From Muraenolepis orangiensis (taxonomy: Eukaryota > Chordata > Actinopteri > Gadiformes > Muraenolepididae): DNA of 64,000 nucleotides. The notes beneath the pieces are model-generated. The model saw nothing but the letters and a program-made list of their open reading frames with translations. It ran no database searches and was not told where the DNA came from. Position numbers and translations under genes: made by a program. The stretch lies in the NCBI GenBank assembly GCA_027704905.1, contig CM051002.1, positions 12,997,955 to 13,061,954 on the forward strand, written 5' to 3'. This document shows positions 1 through 33,138 of this stretch, in pieces (within the stretch, counting starts at the first letter, position 1; the number at the start of each line of letters is the position of its first letter).

Positions 1-86
1 AATTGTCATTGTACAAGTTGTGTGTGCCTACAATATAGAAGCGTCAATAGGAGGTGGGGGGTTGTTGTGGGCGGGGCATGGCTGAC

Positions 87-20547
<20,461 letters not shown>

Positions 20548-20560
20548 CCAGCTAGCACGT

Positions 20561-20830
20561 CAGACCCAGGTAGAGCGCCAGACCCAGGTAGAGTGCCGGA
20601 CCCAGCTAGAGTGTCGGACCCAGGTAGAGTGCCGGACCCAGGTAGAGTGTCGGACCCAGCTAGAGTGCCGGACCCAGGTAGAGTGCCGGACCCAGGTAGA
20701 GTGCCGGACCCAGGTAGAGTGTCGGACCCAGCTAGAGTGCCGGACCCAGGTAGAGTGTCGGACCCAGGTAGAGTGTCGGACCCAGGTAGAGTGTCGGACC
20801 CAGGTAGAGTGTCGGACCCAGGTAGAGTGT
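20561..20830 (+). repeat. 15-copy 18-bp minisatellite upstream of ampd2
   Basis: Exactly fifteen 18-bp units of the type cggacccaggtagagtgt. Units vary at a few positions (ggtag or gctag, gtgc or gtgt), giving a mosaic order. The last five units are identical. It begins at most 14 bp upstream of the earliest ampd2 ATG. Confidence 0.97.
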
Positions 20831-23667
20831 CAGCCCGTGGGCTGCAGGACAGCAGCTGAGAAACCAGGTGAGCGAAGGACAAAAAGTTTTCCCTCTCCCA
20901 CGCTAAAAATAGAAACAAGAGACGGTCGATCCGGCCTCACCAGAAATACAAGCTGAAGCGTATTCCAATAAGACAATAGGAAGTGTATCTCCCCTTGACT
21001 TGAGACCAGTGACCAACTCCAGGGAGAAAGAAGTTGGAGGTAAGAACAACCTAGCCTAGCTTCAGGTAATCTGAATTATGGAATCAACCTCGGGGGAGAA
21101 GCAGCAAGCACCCGGAAAACACACACCCACACACACACACCCACACACACACACCCACACACACCCAGAAGGAATTCTTTACACCTGACACAACGTATTA
21201 TAAATAGTGACAATGAATGAGTTTGTTCAGAAAATGTTTTTCCTATCTGAATAACACCACCTCCAAAAATGTGTATGGTTGTTCTGGGCAACACATCAGA
21301 CATCAGATTGAGAGAAAGTGTTATTAAGTGTTAAAGTGACAGTAAATAGTAACTGTGGAAGGGCTTGGTAAGCAAATACACAGCGAAGAGCTCCCCCTAG
21401 TGGTCTGAAAGAGGAACGTATGAAAGAGGGGGAAAAACAAGAATAACTGCCACAGAAATGTCCTACACGTGTATTTACAACCAATACAGATCAGACATAC
21501 TGGAGATCAGCTCAACTTGGATACAGCCCAAAGTCTTAGGAATACTTTTTGACTTGTTTGGCAGAAAGACAACAGTACAGAAAGGAGAGAGTGAGAGAGA
21601 TAGAGAGAGAGAGGTTCTCCTTGCTTTGGACCTGTACCTGCTCTGCTTACTGGTAGAGCTGCAAGTCTGTCTCCTCCGTTAAGAATGAGACTAGTATTTT
21701 TCACCTTCCTCATACCAGTGCAAAGCTTGTGAAATTCCCTATTTTTGTTCGCGGAAGGCACATAGCAAAACCACACTCTCAAGACCATGTATTTGCCTGG
21801 ACAAACAAACAAGCCATTCTACATTCCCACTAACCTAGTGCCTAGTACAGAACATACTGTTTCAGCACTGAAGAAAAGAAGTCAAGGAAAACTGATTTTA
21901 GATTTATGTAGTTGTGCTGTCAACAAATGAGACATCCAGGTGCCTTACCACGGAATACAACCAAGCAAATATGATTTACTAAAACAGATCATTATTTATC
22001 CACGCCATACAAATATGTATTAATCAATGATCAAATATCCTGAATGCATCTACTTAATATGTACTCTCTGGTAATTGTCTCTCTCTTAAGAGGAACATGC
22101 TAGAGGGGTAACTGATTTACGAGCAGATTTGAAACTTTAAACTGAAACTTTGGCCTGTTCCTGAGGAAGAAATCACCAACTTTGGAAAAAGAAGCCTACT
22201 TCTGTATCACCTGCACTGGTCTGTTGAGTTTGAGTGATGGGAGGGTTGTGTATAGTAATAACAGCATATAGTATTAACCCTAAACAACCATACAAAGCAT
22301 ACCGTTGGGCCTTATATCAGTGTTTGTGTTGCAGAGTGTATATTGGCAAAACGGGGGTTTGCATCTCTCATTGCATCCACATACACTTACCACTAGACAT
22401 CTCCCCGGGCTGCAGTGGCGTCAGTAGATAGCAGGAAGGTTTGCCGCTCTACGGACATAACAGTACAGTAGCCTATTGTTAAATACTTCCTCTTAACTCC
22501 AGCAAGAACACTAGCGAGTATACATCAAAGTACACGTGACCAGTTTAGTTAAAGTTAACTTTGCATCGATTAGAAAATATTGTAGCAAGAAGGTTACAGT
22601 AATTCGAATCTTACCCAGTATTACCGAACCCGATATTGAATACTTCAAAAACACTTTTTATTGATGTTACTTGTGGAAACGACTTCGTATTAAGTCTCTT
22701 AATATCTTTAGGACATGTATCTTAGTCGTCAACAATAAACGTAGGTTAATTAATCTGGCCTCCTTTTCTTTATCGGGGGGTATTGTGGTCGTGGGGTCTA
22801 TCGAGGAGTGGATCTCCACGGGATGGACGTTTCGTGAAATAGTTGTGGTGACGTAGGAAGCCGCTGGCGAAACAAGGAAAGAGTCTGAAGTCTGAAGTGG
22901 ACTTAAAGGAGCCGCGGCTGGTAAACAAGGCGATTCACCAAGTCCTCCTGCCACTATCTGCAGTTACTTGTAATAATAATAATAAAATGTGTTTATTATT
23001 AAGGCCTGTTTTTCCTTTTTTTCGTACATAGTTTCTTCCATAGCAGTTTTTGGAAAACACAATTCGAGCCCATACAGAACAATTGCGAGGACAGACATAA
23101 CGGTATAACCTACACAACACACTTCATTTATATTTGCAGTTAGGGTAAGCCTATTGATTTCAATGATGTGGTTTGGCAAGCTAATTTGATTAAATATACA
23201 GTGGTTGTGGGAGGTTATGCGAACACAATTGCATCACTGTGTGAACATGCCTACAGTGCGCGTCATGTGATTAATTACAATTCACTAGATAAACCTTCAT
23301 TTCTGTAGACCCCAAAATATATATATATATATATATATATATTGCATTCCCTTACAATATGAAATACTCGCACACCAAATCTGCTGTATAATATACAGAA
23401 TATTTTATGTGTCCTTGTTTTCCCAAAAGCGCAGGCTCCTCCCACCACCTACTACAGCATTTAGAAATGTCACAAGGTTTAAGTTGCCATGGGGATGGCA
23501 GAGCCTGCAGAAGGTGGGGGCGGGTTGACTGAGGTCCGTTGCTGAGGTTTGAGGCATGTTGATTCCCCCACCGCATCTATCCATCTCTATATGTATATAT
23601 ATATTTCTATATCTATATAGATGACATGTATTTATATCTATATGTATTTATCTATACATCTCTCCCC

Positions 23668-23753
<86 letters not shown>

Positions 23754-23769
23754 GTATATATATACAATG

Positions 23770-23805
<36 letters not shown>

Positions 23806-25020
23806 ACATAAAACATATATATTGGTTATATATCTGGGCTAGGCCTACGTCTGTTTGTATGTCATTGTGTGTCTATCCTCCCGCCTGTCTGCATGATGTC
23901 TGTACATCCTGAAACCGCTCTTAGCCATTATAAAGGTCAGACACTGCAGGCTTTTGAACTTCAAATGATACGCTTTGGTCTGGAAAGTGTCTTCATCCCT
24001 CGGTCCACCTCTTCCAGTGTAATGTAAAAGCATGGATGCACACCGGTCAATATGGTAGGAATATGGAGACCCAGCACTGTGCGTATTATAATGTCAGAAA
24101 TGTCTCCTAGAGTATAGAAGTCAATGTTTTCTGGCTTATTTTTAGGATTATGAGCAATATATATATACTGTGTATAAAATAAATAAAAAAACATTCACAT
24201 TTTGTCAAATGAGGAAAAGAAAATGAGCTCAATTGTAAAATTGATTATTATAAATAAAGGTTTAGGATCAGTTCAAATCAACCATGTGGCCAAGCAGCTC
24301 CAAACAGTTAAATATTGGTTTGCTAAAAGGCACATTAGGCTACCTAATGTGTACAAGTGACAGCTAAGTACCGCCATAGAAAAAGCTCTTTCTAGATCAT
24401 TTTGATATTATATTATATTATAATGTAGCAATTGTATTGTTGGCACAATTCAATCAATTGTTGGTTAAATATTTTCTCTCAACATGACTTAATAATTGAT
24501 TGCTTGTAAAAAAAAAACTCAATATTTTGTTATTTGTTAATATTTCTAAATACCAGAGGGCAATCCTGTCTTTTCTGAAGGTCAGGCTGTAGTATTATGG
24601 TAATATAATGGCATCGGACATGACATTAATTGAATCCACAAACTCAAACAGGTAACTTTTATACATGTTTTAATTATTTCAACGTGTAACATCAATAAAA
24701 ACATTAATTTTACATCAAGTAATTTTCTATACAGGGCAGAGTAGTTGTTCCCAAGGCAATAGGGTAATTGTGTGTTTTTTTCTGTTCTGTTTCTGGAATT
24801 ATGTAAAAAAAAAAATCATTTCAGAGGATTGAAATTAAATTTATAATAATTTGAATGATTTGACATTATAATTGTGCAATTTTGGCATGGAACGATATAA
24901 AATAACCTAGCTAAATTCATAAGCTACCATTTGAAACGGACTGGGACAACCTTCAGCAAATGATGCCCTGAAACACAATAAATATGAACCAAATAAAAAC
25001 AATATATATTCTTCAAACTC
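20831..25020. other. ampd2-gpr61 intergenic region, no gene seen
   Basis: Mostly AT-rich unique sequence with (CACACC)n near 21120-21166 and TA/TC arrays at 23320-23801. In human this interval would hold GNAI3 and GNAT2, but no G-protein alpha-subunit exon (for example a GAGESGKS P-loop) was recognised. Confidence 0.5.
23659..23801 (+). repeat. (TC)n followed by (TA)n
   Basis: About 90 bp of TC, then tatatacaatgt and a (TA)n run. A second short (TA)n lies at 23320-23341. Confidence 0.96.
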
Positions 25021-26502
25021 TTAACTGTCTTTAATTATATGGTTATTTTTCACATGTCCACTGTCAAGGAACTCTGCCGTCTCTTCCGCAATTTGTCCAG
25101 GAATCCGGAAATCAATAGGTACGGCCTGTGGCTGGGACTGGGGGGCCTGAGCCTGGACCACGGGGCAGCAGGCTTCCCCCTTGGGACTGGACATGCTCGG
25201 TGAGTCCGGAGGCTCCAGGTTACAACCCGTGCCCTGGAGGAACTGCAGGAAATTCTCCTCGATGGACCCCTCTCTGCTGGGCAGTCGGTCCTCCTCCTCC
25301 ATCCTGGCTCTGCGGAACAGGCAGGGCATGTGTTTTCCCAGCTCCTCTCGGATCTGTCTGTTGAGACAGCCGTAGAAGAAGGGGTTTGAGGTAAAGCAGA
25401 AGTAGCCGATCCAGGTGACCACCTCCTCCAGGGAGGCCAGCGCGGCCGGGGGGCTGGCCGCCACCGCCGAGTACAGGTGGAAGGAGAAGTAGGGCAGCCA
25501 GCAGCAGAGAAACTGGCCGCCCACCGCCGCCAGCACCGCCGCGGCCTTGCCCCCACCGCCGAAGGACCTGTGGGGGGTGGCGCGGCTCGTGCCAGTGCCG
25601 GACCCGGACCGGGAGGCGGTCACCATGGTGGAGCGACTGCTGATGGACTCCAGCCGCTGGCGGCGCGGGGTGTCCATCCAGGTGGGCAGCGGGCCGTGGT
25701 GCATGGCCGCCACGCGGGCCACTCTGAACACGTTGCAGTACACGACCAGGATGAGCAGCAACGGACACAGGAAGTACACCAGCGTGAAGAGGACCATGAA
25801 GACCAGGCGGGTAGAGCCTCCCCCGGTCCAGTGCAGCGAGCAGCGCCGGTGGCCCTGAGCCGGTGCCGAGGGGACTCCGGGCCCTCCGCCTCCTCCGCCC
25901 CCGCCTCCACCTCCCGTTGCTCCAACCCCCACCCCTACCCCTACCCCTCCGCTGTTCAGAAGAGGGCTCCTCCCGCCCTGCAGCAGCCAGGCCACGAGGG
26001 GCAGGACGGACATGGCCAGGGCTTTGACCCATATCCCCACCAGCACCGAGGCCACCAGGCCCACGGTCATCTTCACCTCGTAGCGCATGGGCTGCATGAT
26101 GTAGTAGTAGCGCTCCACGTTGATGGCGGAGATGGAGAGGATGGCGACGCTGACCAAGCACACGCTGAGGAAGAGGTAGCTCCGACACAGCGCCTCCCCG
26201 AAGAAGGCCCGGCCAGAGAGCATCCCCAGGGGCATCAGCACCAGCGCCGCCAGCAGGTCCACCGAGCACAGGTGGAAGACCAACGCAAACTTGTGGAGCT
26301 GTGGCGCCTTGGCGATGACGGCCATGACGGCCCCGTTGCCGACCACGGCCAGCAGGTCCATGAGCAGCATGGCCAGCAGGGCTAGACAGTGGGACAGCGC
26401 CCAGTCCTCACCCGGTGCCACCCCGAAGGCAGACACGTTGGAGGTAGACTGCGCGTGCGGCGGCGTGTGGGAGAATGAGGAGGAGTTCCACACGGGCTCC
26501 AT
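25021..26502 (-). CDS. gpr61: Orphan G-protein-coupled receptor 61, intronless
   Basis: A 493-residue class A GPCR of the plasma membrane. In mammals GPR61 is a constitutively Gs-active, brain-enriched orphan receptor. Seven hydrophobic segments are seen at about residues 36-62, 72-96, 105-130, 146-170, 238-262, 325-350 and 370-392. TM3 ends NVERYYY (ERY in place of DRY), TM6 has CWLPYF and TM7 ends NPFFYGCLN. The C-tail carries the GPR61 signatures PSREGSIEENFLQFLQGTGC and DFRIPGQIAEET. The loop between TM4 and TM5 is enlarged by Gly-Val and poly-Gly runs (about residues 184-210), which makes the protein longer than human GPR61 (about 451). The start codon follows an in-frame context with no upstream coding similarity. 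It is divergent from amigo1, as in human. Confidence 0.95.
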   Translation of the reverse strand: MEPVWNSSSFSHTPPHAQSTSNVSAFGVAPGEDWALSHCLALLAMLLMDLLAVVGNGAVMAVIAKAPQLHKFALVFHLCSVDLLAALVLMPLGMLSGRAFFGEALCRSYLFLSVCLVSVAILSISAINVERYYYIMQPMRYEVKMTVGLVASVLVGIWVKALAMSVLPLVAWLLQGGRSPLLNSGGVGVGVGVGATGGGGGGGGGGGPGVPSAPAQGHRRCSLHWTGGGSTRLVFMVLFTLVYFLCPLLLILVVYCNVFRVARVAAMHHGPLPTWMDTPRRQRLESISSRSTMVTASRSGSGTGTSRATPHRSFGGGGKAAAVLAAVGGQFLCCWLPYFSFHLYSAVAASPPAALASLEEVVTWIGYFCFTSNPFFYGCLNRQIREELGKHMPCLFRRARMEEEDRLPSREGSIEENFLQFLQGTGCNLEPPDSPSMSSPKGEACCPVVQAQAPQSQPQAVPIDFRIPGQIAEETAEFLDSGHVKNNHIIKDS

Positions 26503-26701
26503 TGAAGCTTGAGACAGGGCAGGCAGGCAGGGTCAGTCACGGGCCCATCACCCATCGTCAGCAGCCGGGGAGCTTGTCGCTCTGAAGACGAGGAGGTCCA
26601 AAGCGTCCCAGGGTAGCAGTGAGCCCGATCTGAGTCGCGCTGTGTGTGTCTCGTCCACATCTACACACAGACTTGTGTCTTTGGAGCAGTCAAAGTACAC
26701 C
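26503..26701 (-). other. gpr61: gpr61 5'UTR, 3' exon part
   Basis: The pyrimidine-rich tract plus ctctctag| just upstream on the minus strand suggests an acceptor at 26701. The coding exon would then have a spliced 5'UTR with its first exon farther right. The upstream exon was not identified. Confidence 0.5.
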
Positions 26702-27318
26702 CTAGAGAGGGAGAGGGAGAAGAGAATAGTCATCAGTTTTTGTTTTGTAGCGTATGAGTCTGTCTGCTTTAGTGTCATCAGATAGGAAATGACTTGGCAG
26801 GAATAATTACACAGAAAGAAATATATCAGTCTCTAGTCCACCTAAAATCTAAAATCTGCCATATGATCTAATGGATGATCATCAGAACGTTTACATTCAT
26901 TATGTTTACAGTCCAGTTTCTCTTGGAGAAGCTGGACCTGGAAATCAATCATAAATCTATTTCAAGAACGCATCCTCTCAATGCTCACAAGCAACTTCAT
27001 CCGTATAATCCTATTTAGAAGCCATTTTCATGACCCTTACTCATAACTATATAACAAACAAAGGATATCCAGCCTCAGAAATGCACAAATGCACTTGTGT
27101 ATAGTGTATACATGTATGGTGGTTTCTGTGTTTTCAGGTTCCACTCTTCATGTTTCTTCATGTATTTTACCACTCTCTAGCCTCAAAGCAACTCAGCAAC
27201 CTAGATTGATCTAAACCCGCCAGCCTTCCTTTCCTAAAACGACATGGTTGAGGCTTTTCTGGGTCACAGAGGCCAACGGCATGTAGAAAAACAAATAGTC
27301 TTCTATGTAGGTGGCAGC

Positions 27319-27437
27319 TGTGTGTGTGTATGTATGTGTGTGTGTGTGTGCGTGTGTGCGTGTGTGTGTGTGCGTGTGTGCGTGTGTGTGTGTGCGTGTG
27401 TGTGTGCGTGCGTGTGTGTGTGTGGTGTGTGCGTGTG
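27319..27437 (+). repeat. (TG)n with GC interruptions
   Basis: Alternating purine-pyrimidine with frequent gtgcgt units, prone to Z-DNA. Confidence 0.95.
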
Positions 27438-27545
27438 CGTGCCTGTGTCTGTGTCTGTCTAGCGAGTCAACATGATACATGTGGTCATGTTTTTGTGTAA
27501 CGGTTGTCGAAATATCTTCTTCTTTTTTAGTTTTAAAGCAAAGCT

Positions 27546-27578
27546 GATAATAATAATAATAATAATAATATAATAATA

Positions 27579-27615
<37 letters not shown>
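27546..27615 (+). repeat. (AAT)n microsatellite
   Basis: About 23 AAT units with two slips. Confidence 0.95.
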
Positions 27616-27616
<1 letters not shown>

Positions 27617-27966
27617 CACGGTATTACAATGAGAACAATACACTCTCAGCTGCTCTGGTAGCAGCGCTGCCCTCACATTGGACCGGCAGGTCCTCCGTCC
27701 TGGACCTGGAATTCTCCCAAGCCTATCTCTGTTCCCCCCCCCCCCCCCTGCCTGGTGTAGTCAAGTATTAACGCCTACTCATTCATCCATCAATCATTTA
27801 TATATTACACTGATTCTGCCAAGCCCCCGAGGACCTTGCTCCCAACAACACATTCAAATTCCCAGGATGGCAGACAGATTTACTCAGCGCCTTTCACTGA
27901 ACGTAGAAGAAGAAACGGGTAGTGGAGAAGTGAGCATGTATTGATGAAAAAAAAACAAAGAGTGTG

Positions 27967-28270
<304 letters not shown>

Positions 28271-28600
28271 AGGATTGGATTGGATTGGAAAGCAAGATGA
28301 TTCCTGCTTAAACCCAGAGACATTTTCGGTGATGTTAAAAGCTGAGCGTTTGAGTACAGCTGTCAGAACAGTCACACAGACGGTGGAGATGAACAGTGCA
28401 GAGGTAGTTCCCGCTGAAATAACGTGCTCTTCTTACCATCTCGCACGTCGCTCCGGTGCTTCCTCTGGCATACACCACCGGCAGCGGAGGCTTCTTCCAG
28501 GGAGAAGAAACAGTGGACGAGGACGAGAATGAGAAACTGACTGACGGTTCCCTTTTCTTGATGGTCTTTAAATGCTTACACAGAGATGATCCCTCTCCTG

Positions 28601-28601
<1 letters not shown>

Positions 28602-28672
<71 letters not shown>

Positions 28673-28710
28673 CCTTTCTATCCCTCTATCTCTCCCATAC
28701 ACACACACAC
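28602..28710 (+). repeat. (TC)n then (CA)n
   Basis: About 70 bp of TC, a short C-rich spacer, then a short CA run. Confidence 0.95.
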
Positions 28711-29003
28711 ACTGGACTGCAGAGATGGAGCAGGAGGCAGTGAGTAAATGGGTACCAGAGCAACTCAACTGTACAGGGTCCTAGTGCCTGCGTATTCCTT
28801 ATATTTGTTATGCTTTGATTATTTACACTTTTAGGGAAATGTGTCAATACAAAAGGAAGGCAAAGGCATACACAAATGATAAATACAAGAACAATAAAAA
28901 ATACACTCAGCAGGCATTTGATTTTTTGGATGATATTTGATGATATGGATTATGAAGACATCTGACTAAACACTCACAACAATTTCCTGATTTCAATGTG
29001 ATT

Positions 29004-29163
<160 letters not shown>

Positions 29164-29604
29164 TTCCGAGTGTGTGTCCATTCTGTCTCAAATAGAATAG
29201 AATAGATTTACCTCACCATAAGTGTAATAGTCCGTCTTTATATTTTTGACACATAAAGCACATCCACTGTCCTTCATGCCCTCTCACATAATCATTGGTT
29301 ACTTAACCCAGGTAAAGCAATAATAAATGGGCCTCAGCGACCTCTATTTTACTTCATCAAACTGGGGCAATCGCTGATGCTCCTGTTGCCACGGTGATGT
29401 TTCTCCACATACAGTCGGTCTCATTGCGTTTCTCCAAGGTTCTCCAAACAAACGTTTCACGCAAAGCCTTCGTACGTCTTCGTCTATTTAAATGCATGTT
29501 TGATTTGTATTCCAACAAAAAAAACAAAAACAGATTCACTGTAGCGTCTGATGATGACTAAAGTGGCTACAATGCTCAGCGCTTCAAGTTAAGTGATTTC
29601 CATG

Positions 29605-29750
29605 TGTGCCTGTGCGCCTGTGTGCCTGCAAGTGTGCGCTCGCGCGTGTGTGCGTGCGTGCGTGCGCGCATGCGTGTGTATGTGCGCGTGCGAGTACGGG
29701 CGCGCGCGTGTGTGTGTGTGTGCGTGTGCGCGCGCACGCGCATGTCTATT
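29605..29750 (+). repeat. Alternating GC/GT tract, Z-DNA candidate
   Basis: About 140 bp dominated by gtgcgtgcgtgcgcgc-type alternation, including cgcgcgcgtgtgtgtg and gcgcgcgcacgcgc. Confidence 0.93.
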
Positions 29751-29789
29751 TATGAGTATGTATCAGGTGTTGACTCATGACAAAAATAG

Positions 29790-30060
29790 AAGATTCTTCT
29801 CTCTCTCGGCAGCACCAATCACTGCCACCACAAATACAATGGTTTCCATGGCAACCTCGAAAATAGATTCAGCGTTCTCACTCAGAAATAGCGATGACAT
29901 TCTGCACTTACCCCATGCAGCCCCTGCTATAAATGAAAGACTGGCTATCCAAAAATACACACACGTCGCAAATGTTGTCATTAATTGCAATCACGCAATT
30001 ACAGTTAGCGGGGAAAAAAACACAATTACAGCGTGGCACATGTTCGAGGGGAATCTAAAT
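29790..30060. promoter_or_regulatory. Candidate conserved noncoding element between gpr61 and amigo1
   Basis: A unique, repeat-free stretch holding an RFX-like half-palindrome (tttccatggcaac) and a cluster of homeodomain/POU-like TAAT and CAATTA sites (cattaattgcaatcacgcaa, attacagttag). It lies between two divergent neuronal genes. Conservation is a guess from motif density. Confidence 0.35.
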
Positions 30061-30254
30061 GCGCTGGAAGCCTGGAGGAGGGGGGGGGGGGTTCATGCAT
30101 GGTAGCCATTAACCGTCCGTTTGATATTAAATGATTTGAAAGCCAGCAGCACACCTGCAGCAAGCAACAGGAATACATAAAGGTCTGTGTTGTTCCCCTG
30201 GTACACCGCATGAAGACATCGACATGGGACTGACACAATGTACTAGGAGGAATG

Positions 30255-30345
30255 CAACTAGCGGGCTTCATTTGACATTTTTGCCTACCTTACAGACCTT
30301 AGCTACAGACCTTAGGCTAAAATGTCAAACGATTCCTGCTAGTTG
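30255..30345. repeat. 91-bp imperfect hairpin
   Basis: caactagcgggcttcatttg at the left pairs with the right end reading ...gattcctgctagttg, giving about 30 paired bases. The loop has a direct repeat of acagacctta. The size fits a pre-miRNA or a tiny MITE. Confidence 0.7.
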
Positions 30346-30369
30346 TGTTACTGCCTGAAAAGGTTTTAT

Positions 30370-30422
30370 TTGATGATGATGACAATGACGATGATGATGA
30401 TGATGATGTTGATGATGATAGT
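30370..30422 (+). repeat. (GAT)n microsatellite
   Basis: Imperfect GAT trinucleotide run. Confidence 0.9.
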
Positions 30423-31702
30423 GGTGAAGATGGATGTATAGGATTCAGCGAAACGTAAAGCTCACAACTGATTTAACCTTATAGGCTGTCCGAGAAGCTA
30501 ATGTTGTACTTAGCACAAAAAAGATTTAGCATTTGTACACTGCCATGTGTTTATTGTAATTCACAATGTAAGAATCCTGAACTGATATCTTAGCAATTGC
30601 GTCCTCCTTGCGTCTTGCCTTTATACCTGTCTTATATCAAGTGTGGGATAAGTATATTATATTATTCTATTATATATTAGTATATAAGTATATAGCCTAC
30701 ACATTAAGGATGCTGTTGATAAATAGGCTTGCTGCTTATTTACCATTTGTTAGCTTAGATTGTCATTAAACCAAGTTATTAATGCTTAACAGGTCAAAAT
30801 AAAAAATGTGGGCCCAGGGTTTAGCAGTAGGCTTATGTTTTATATGTATTTATCAGTGTATTAATTTCTTTATCATCATTAGCATATGAAACAGTACAAT
30901 CTCTATACTGGACTGTAGCAAGAAACCTTTGCTATACGCCACCTGTGTGGCTTTTGCTGGGCTCAGTCGACGACCAACACACACATACACAAAGTGTTTT
31001 ATTGTAGAGTTGGTAATGTTTTGCAGGCAGAACAGATGCAAAAATGCTGACATGTGAACTCTCTTGAGTGTGTGAGGCTGGCCTTGATGACCAATGCACT
31101 GCAGCTGCATCACCCAGACCCAGAGTCTAATCAGTCTGACTGGGGCCAGGTGAGGCTGCTTAAACCAGCATCCAACCACACGCACGCACGCACGCACACA
31201 CATACACACGCATACGCACCACATGGACATAACACAGTATCACACAGAGCATCTTACACAGCAGCATTTGAATCATCCTCGAGCAGAGACAGCTATGTCA
31301 TTACCTTACTAATCCATGCGAGGGCGCTCTAGCAATTCACAGGTTGAAAAAATACAAAATCCGTTGCGTCGGGTCAAAAAATGATATGTGACAATAATAA
31401 TATAAGTTCTTTATAATATATCCATGGCCAGAATTCACCAACTTTGATGTCACAAACCTCAAACCTTGTGTAATTTAACATAACCTACCACTATGCTATA
31501 TGTTGTTATATGTATATGTAGACTATTTAAACACTGTGTGCTCATATATTGTGGAAGTATCAATATGAATGCAAACGATAAAAAAGCATAGATGTAAAAG
31601 TAAAAACCTAAACAAGCCAAAGGCCTTCTTAGTTAGTTATCGAATATAACCAGATGGTGGCGGTATGTTCTTTGAATTGCCCGTGTACATACATCATGGT
31701 TT

Positions 31703-31703
<1 letters not shown>

Positions 31704-31773
<70 letters not shown>

Positions 31774-31789
31774 CACACGCACACACACA
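31704..31789 (+). repeat. (CA)n microsatellite
   Basis: About 80 bp of CA with two cgca interruptions at the right end. Confidence 0.96.
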
Positions 31790-33103
31790 TAGATCCAGTT
31801 TGAGTGTGTTTTAACACCACAACGCAGCAACATAGGAACAAGCAACCAGTGGAATCAAATCATTTCAGAAACACTTTCTAATATCATCAGCCCTGCTTTC
31901 CTCATGCATAGACCTAATGTATACTATATGAACATACAATAAAAAGCCTTTTTGGTGAATGCTTTTATTTATTTATTGTAATAATGTGAATACAGTATTG
32001 TGAACGCACTGCTGGAGTGCCTTTAATAATGATAACAATACAAAGACAATACAAAATAATAATAATCGTCAATAATAATGCGACATCGAGTGGCCCGTTC
32101 TGCAGCTCACTAGGGCACACTTTATTATCAGCAAAGTATGAAATACATTCACAGAAAGGGAATGCTTTGGATATATGCCGTAGAGTTATCTGGTTGGTAT
32201 TCTTTTTTTATCTGGGTGCTTTTTTTTTTCATCTGTGTGGGAGCCTTTGTCTGTTTGTTTACTTTGCATTTGTTTGTTTATGTGTAACAACATAACGCAC
32301 CTGGGGGCTTAGGCAGCAGCGAGCATCGAGCTCATGGGAGATTCTATAGGATGCCTACATAACATCCGTTACGCAATCCCTGACTGAACAACTTATAACT
32401 TACTATTATTCCACCAATTATAGCTATGTTTCGCTCCACTAATAAGTTTGGCCTGCATAACGACCCTAATATATCTCCCTTTAACTGAACTGTGTGTGAG
32501 AGTGACACTAATTAGGCTAAGGATACAAACGGTTATGTGTATATAAGGGGGGGGGGGGGAATCGGAAAAGAGAAGAAAAAAACAGTATAACACGTATCTT
32601 GTCATCTCAACACATTGTGTCTCCGTCTACACGTTGATTGTCAAGCTGGAGAGGGGTAAGAGGGAAGCTGTAAGAGGGATGGGGGCAAGGTGGACGACGT
32701 CATATTGGCTATGGAGAGAGAGCATGATGATCCTGCGTGCTGCCTTGACCTGCAGTCATGGCCACCGCTCTGCTGCCCATCCATAATTTACCCTGCACAT
32801 CTCTCCTGCACATGGACTGCACATCTCCTCACACAGAGTAGACCGCCTCCTACATTTCCTATAGTATACCACAAAGCCCCAACATATAGCTATCATAACT
32901 ATAGCTGCTAACAGTGTATAGGAACAACACTCTTATCAGTACTAAACCAACGGTACTATAGTATTATACTAACACTACTAAACAACAGCATTATATCAAC
33001 AACAGTATATGATATTAACCCGAATCTCCAGTTGGGGATTAATAATGATATTTAACAGTAACAGTACGACACACAACACTACTCAACCAACCCCAACAGT
33101 AGG

Positions 33104-33138
33104 CTGTTATATCAGTTTCACTGAAACTGATCTAACAG
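33104..33138. repeat. Near-perfect 35-bp palindrome
   Basis: ctgttatatcagtttca and its reverse complement (one mismatch) face each other across a single base. Confidence 0.85.
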
